From: Pelagibius sp. Alg239-R121
GTDB taxonomy: Bacteria; Pseudomonadota; Alphaproteobacteria; Kiloniellales; Kiloniellaceae
Assembly (NCBI RefSeq): GCF_947331435.1
Contig: NZ_CAMZOF010000005.1
Span: forward strand, 496,001-560,000
DNA: 64,000 nt
Direction of reading: 5' to 3'
In this document: piece by piece, positions 62,153 through 64,000 of the stretch
Layout of the letters: the number at the start of each line of letters is the position of its first letter
Numbering within the stretch: position 1 is the first letter of the stretch
The notes under the pieces: generated by a model
Database searches by the model: none
What the model saw: the letters and a program-made list of their open reading frames with translations, nothing else
What the model was told of the DNA's origin: nothing
Program-made: the position numbers and the translations under genes

Positions 62153-62884
62153 TCAGCAGTCGCAACTGACCCAGCCCTGGCAGAGTCTGGGGGCATTTGG
62201 TGCGCTTGAATCGCAGGTACAGGGTTTTCCTTTGCCTGAGCCCTTGCACACGCCTTCGCAGAGTGTAATCCGCTTGCGGAAGAAGCCCTTCCAGTACCAG
62301 TCGGAATTACAACTCGCCAATATAAAGCCCGTTGTGTTGGCGACAACATCTCCGGAAAAATCGTCATAAGCGGACTTGACGACCAGTGCCGCAGGAACGG
62401 CTTTTGACCAGCTCAAGGCCCCACCTTCTTGCATTGAGGCGCCCAGGCTAAGGGTGCCGGTCATGCGTCCAGCACCACCACAACCACATCCCAGGTGATT
62501 TGCCATTTCCGCGACCTCCGTAAAGGACTTCGTTGTCGAGGAGATGCGAAGAGCCGCCGCCGCCATTGGTCCATCGCCGAGTTGCGTCTGAAGATCGAAT
62601 GCGGCTTTCGATACGGCATCTTCATCAACGACGGACGCCGATACACAGGCGGCTGGCGCCGGATGCTGACCGTCGATAACGATACGGCCAATCGGTGTAA
62701 TGCCACCGGCATAGATGTCGTCGCAGCGAATGATTTGTGCCGGAAGCTCCATGGAAAAGAGAGTATCGGGGTTCTTGGGTGTGTCTTGCTTAAGAAACCG
62801 GAGCGGGGAGGCCGGGTAGGGGGAACCTGGGCGGCGTTCGACCAGCGTTCCTGCGATTCCAATCGAATACTTTGAGGTCGCCAT
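62153..62884 (-). CDS. Cysteine-rich protein of unknown function
   Basis: This is a 243-residue protein I do not recognise, with no signal peptide visible at the N-terminus (MATSKYSIGIAGTLVE). The middle contains HLGCGCGGAGRMTGTL. The last ~35 residues hold seven cysteines in a compact run (CEGVCKG, KPCTCD, RLCQ, SCDC), a pattern for a small metal-binding or disulfide module. The ATG at 62884 has a perfect AAGGAG site a few bases upstream and is preferred over the GTG before it. Neither neighbour suggests a function. It could be a secreted effector or natural-product-related protein, but there is no evidence for either. Confidence 0.65.
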   Translation of the reverse strand: MATSKYSIGIAGTLVERRPGSPYPASPLRFLKQDTPKNPDTLFSMELPAQIIRCDDIYAGGITPIGRIVIDGQHPAPAACVSASVVDEDAVSKAAFDLQTQLGDGPMAAAALRISSTTKSFTEVAEMANHLGCGCGGAGRMTGTLSLGASMQEGGALSWSKAVPAALVVKSAYDDFSGDVVANTTGFILASCNSDWYWKGFFRKRITLCEGVCKGSGKGKPCTCDSSAPNAPRLCQGWVSCDC

Positions 62885-63490
62885 CACAATCTCCTTGATA
62901 AATATTCAATCCAATTTACCGCCGTGTTGCACATCGATTGGCGGCTGTAAAAAGAGATACGGCTGACCAGATGTGATTAGATGCATACATATGAAAAAAG
63001 TTTCAAAAGACGTGTTTTTTTAAGGGCTGGAGTATTGTGGATTCGCTATCGGAGTAAAATAATTAAATAATATGTCCCTATAATTGATACATTGATTGCC
63101 GGTCGACTGATCATGCTGCTTCGATGTGAAATTCACGAAGGAAGAGGAGGGGGCAAATTCGAGCTGCGCCTATCCGCGAAACAAACCAAGCCAGTTTTGC
63201 ACTTGATTGCGCAGGTGAACGCATTGGGTATGCAGAAATGGCAAACCCAATGACGACGCTTGTTGGTCGGTGAAGTATTGCGGGGTTGAAATGTTTTACC
63301 GCTGAGCGGAGCAAATTCCCTTAAGGCGCGCCTTGCACGACGTAGGATAAAGTGTCGGCGGAAATTGCTATGAGCCGAGAGTCTCTTTATCGGTCAGTTG
63401 CGGCACTTGGTTTGTTGAGGCCTGACCGTTTTTCGCTGGATTGGAAAAGCGGTCAGGCTTTAGCCCGCCAAATCAGCGATGTGTCGCGTT
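62885..63490. other. 606-bp intergenic region
   Basis: AT-rich near 62890-63100, becoming ordinary after. It contains the upstream region of the Cys-rich gene and a hairpin at 63420-63458 that lies after the XRE gene. No credible coding sequence or RNA gene. The short frame on the reverse strand near 63111-63314 looks random. Confidence 0.4.
63420..63458 (-). terminator. Hairpin downstream of XRE regulator gene
   Basis: Arms GCCTGACCGTTTTT (63420-63433) and AAAAGCGGTCAGGC (63445-63458) pair with one mismatch around an 11-nt loop. It lies 32 bp beyond the XRE stop. There is no terminal T-run on the reverse strand, so it may be a weak or Rho-assisted terminator. Confidence 0.4.
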
Positions 63491-63874
63491 CTATTCGTTT
63501 TCGACCTTCTCCAGCGAGCGGATGAGGCCGAGGACGCTGCGTTTGATATTGCCGGAAGGAATGGCATTGAACTGCCTGACAAGCCGCATCGATTCAGCGG
63601 CATCGATTTGACCTTCCTGACTCTGCCCCTGCTTGGTTGCGCCGGTTTCATAATCGGCAAAGAAGTAAGCGATGTTTGTATCGAGCACTTCGGCTAACTG
63701 ATACAAACGGCCTGCGGTGATGCGATTGGTGCCGTGCTCGTATTTCTGAAGTTGCTGGAAGGAAATTCCTAGCAGACCAGCGACCTGTTGCTGCGTCTTG
63801 CCGCATTCCATGCGCCGCGACCGGATCCTGCTCGCCACATGGGCTGTGATCGTTTCTTCATTATTCGATGTCAT
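63491..63874 (-). CDS. XRE-family helix-turn-helix regulator
   Basis: This is a 127-residue protein with a Cro/C1-type helix-turn-helix in the first half (IRSRRMECGKTQQQVAGLLGISFQQLQKYEHGTNRITAGRLYQLAEVLD). The C-terminal half (about 75-127) is acidic and variable, ending RSLEKVENE. It is typical of small alphaproteobacterial regulators. ATG at 63874 follows GGGAAG and is preferred over the GTG two codons upstream. The target is unknown; no phage gene or toxin partner is adjacent. 63875-64000 shows nothing further. Confidence 0.93.
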   Translation of the reverse strand: MTSNNEETITAHVASRIRSRRMECGKTQQQVAGLLGISFQQLQKYEHGTNRITAGRLYQLAEVLDTNIAYFFADYETGATKQGQSQEGQIDAAESMRLVRQFNAIPSGNIKRSVLGLIRSLEKVENE

Positions 63875-64000
63875 TTGCACTTCCCTGTTCCCTGATTTTA
63901 TTGCCCCGGCGCCCTTAGATGTTTATCCGGCGGCTGCGTGATTTGGTTCGTTGGTCTGGTTGAGATCTACGCGGGTGTGCTGCTGGAATTCATTGTAACC

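Noticed and set aside
62153-62884. Cys-rich protein as a RiPP precursor or bacteriocin
   Set aside because: Too long (243 residues), no leader motif, and no modification or export genes adjacent.
1-64000. Search for tRNA, rRNA, CRISPR arrays, insertion sequences and prophage
   Set aside because: No cloverleaf-like TpsiC motif, regular spaced repeat, transposase motif or phage structural gene was seen by eye; a covariance-model scan could still find small RNAs.

Overview
The window reads as a free-living, probably marine alphaproteobacterium (Rhodospirillales-like). This rests on moderately high GC, frequent ATGA start/stop overlaps, TRAP and opine-type catabolic genes, PAS/HisKA/REC hybrid kinases, and TPS-hemagglutinin/ExbD/DUF4384 gene sets. 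I saw no rRNA, tRNA, CRISPR array or intact insertion sequence. Taxonomy is inferred from protein style only.

Layout. (1) 1-9822, all forward: a spermidine/putrescine-type ABC importer (two permeases, Tat-exported binding protein, ATPase) interleaved with two short-chain dehydrogenases. A CE4 deacetylase-like hydrolase, a small MCGLCG protein, a COG0523 (CobW-like) metallochaperone GTPase, an AEC transporter and an amidase-signature enzyme follow. This looks like uptake and hydrolysis of a small nitrogenous (amide) compound.
(2) 9975-23735: a cell-surface block. It holds a LapG-like cysteine protease, a small secreted protein, ExbB-ExbD-ExbD, and a TonB/TolA-like membrane protein ending in DUF4384 instead of a TonB domain. 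It also holds a TpsB transporter, a 1034-residue TpsA filamentous-hemagglutinin-type exoprotein behind a candidate sigma-54 promoter, an orphan POTRA protein, a divergent caspase-FGE-fold fusion, and an OmpA-type protein. It is the best candidate here for an undescribed system.
(3) 24327-32402: an aminotransferase, a 3-hydroxyacyl-CoA-dehydrogenase-family enzyme, an octopine/nopaline-dehydrogenase-family enzyme, an EthD-like protein, a complete TRAP transporter (DctP, DctQ, DctM) and a racemase-fold protein lacking both catalytic cysteines. A catabolic route for an opine- or carnitine-like compound is plausible.
(4) 32493-43978: an aerobactin-type siderophore locus in the enterobacterial order iucA-iucB-iucC-iucD-iutA (reverse strand). 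A small protein and an AmpG/RhtX-like MFS permease follow iutA, and a divergent MFS exporter lies upstream of iucA. Two near-identical Fur-box-like operators overlap promoters before iucA and iutA, and a hairpin terminator separates the two transcripts.
(5) 44188-48416: a polar amino acid ABC importer operon with a RidA protein and an IclR regulator; an inverted repeat resembling an IclR operator lies upstream.
(6) 48793-64000: dusA; an AT-richer polysaccharide islet (Wzx-type flippase, PP-loop ATPase, TylF-type methyltransferase, pyruvyltransferase-like protein); a hybrid histidine kinase; a sulfatase-family hydrolase; a tandem SnoaL protein; a type 1 copper protein; a Cys-rich unknown; and an XRE regulator.
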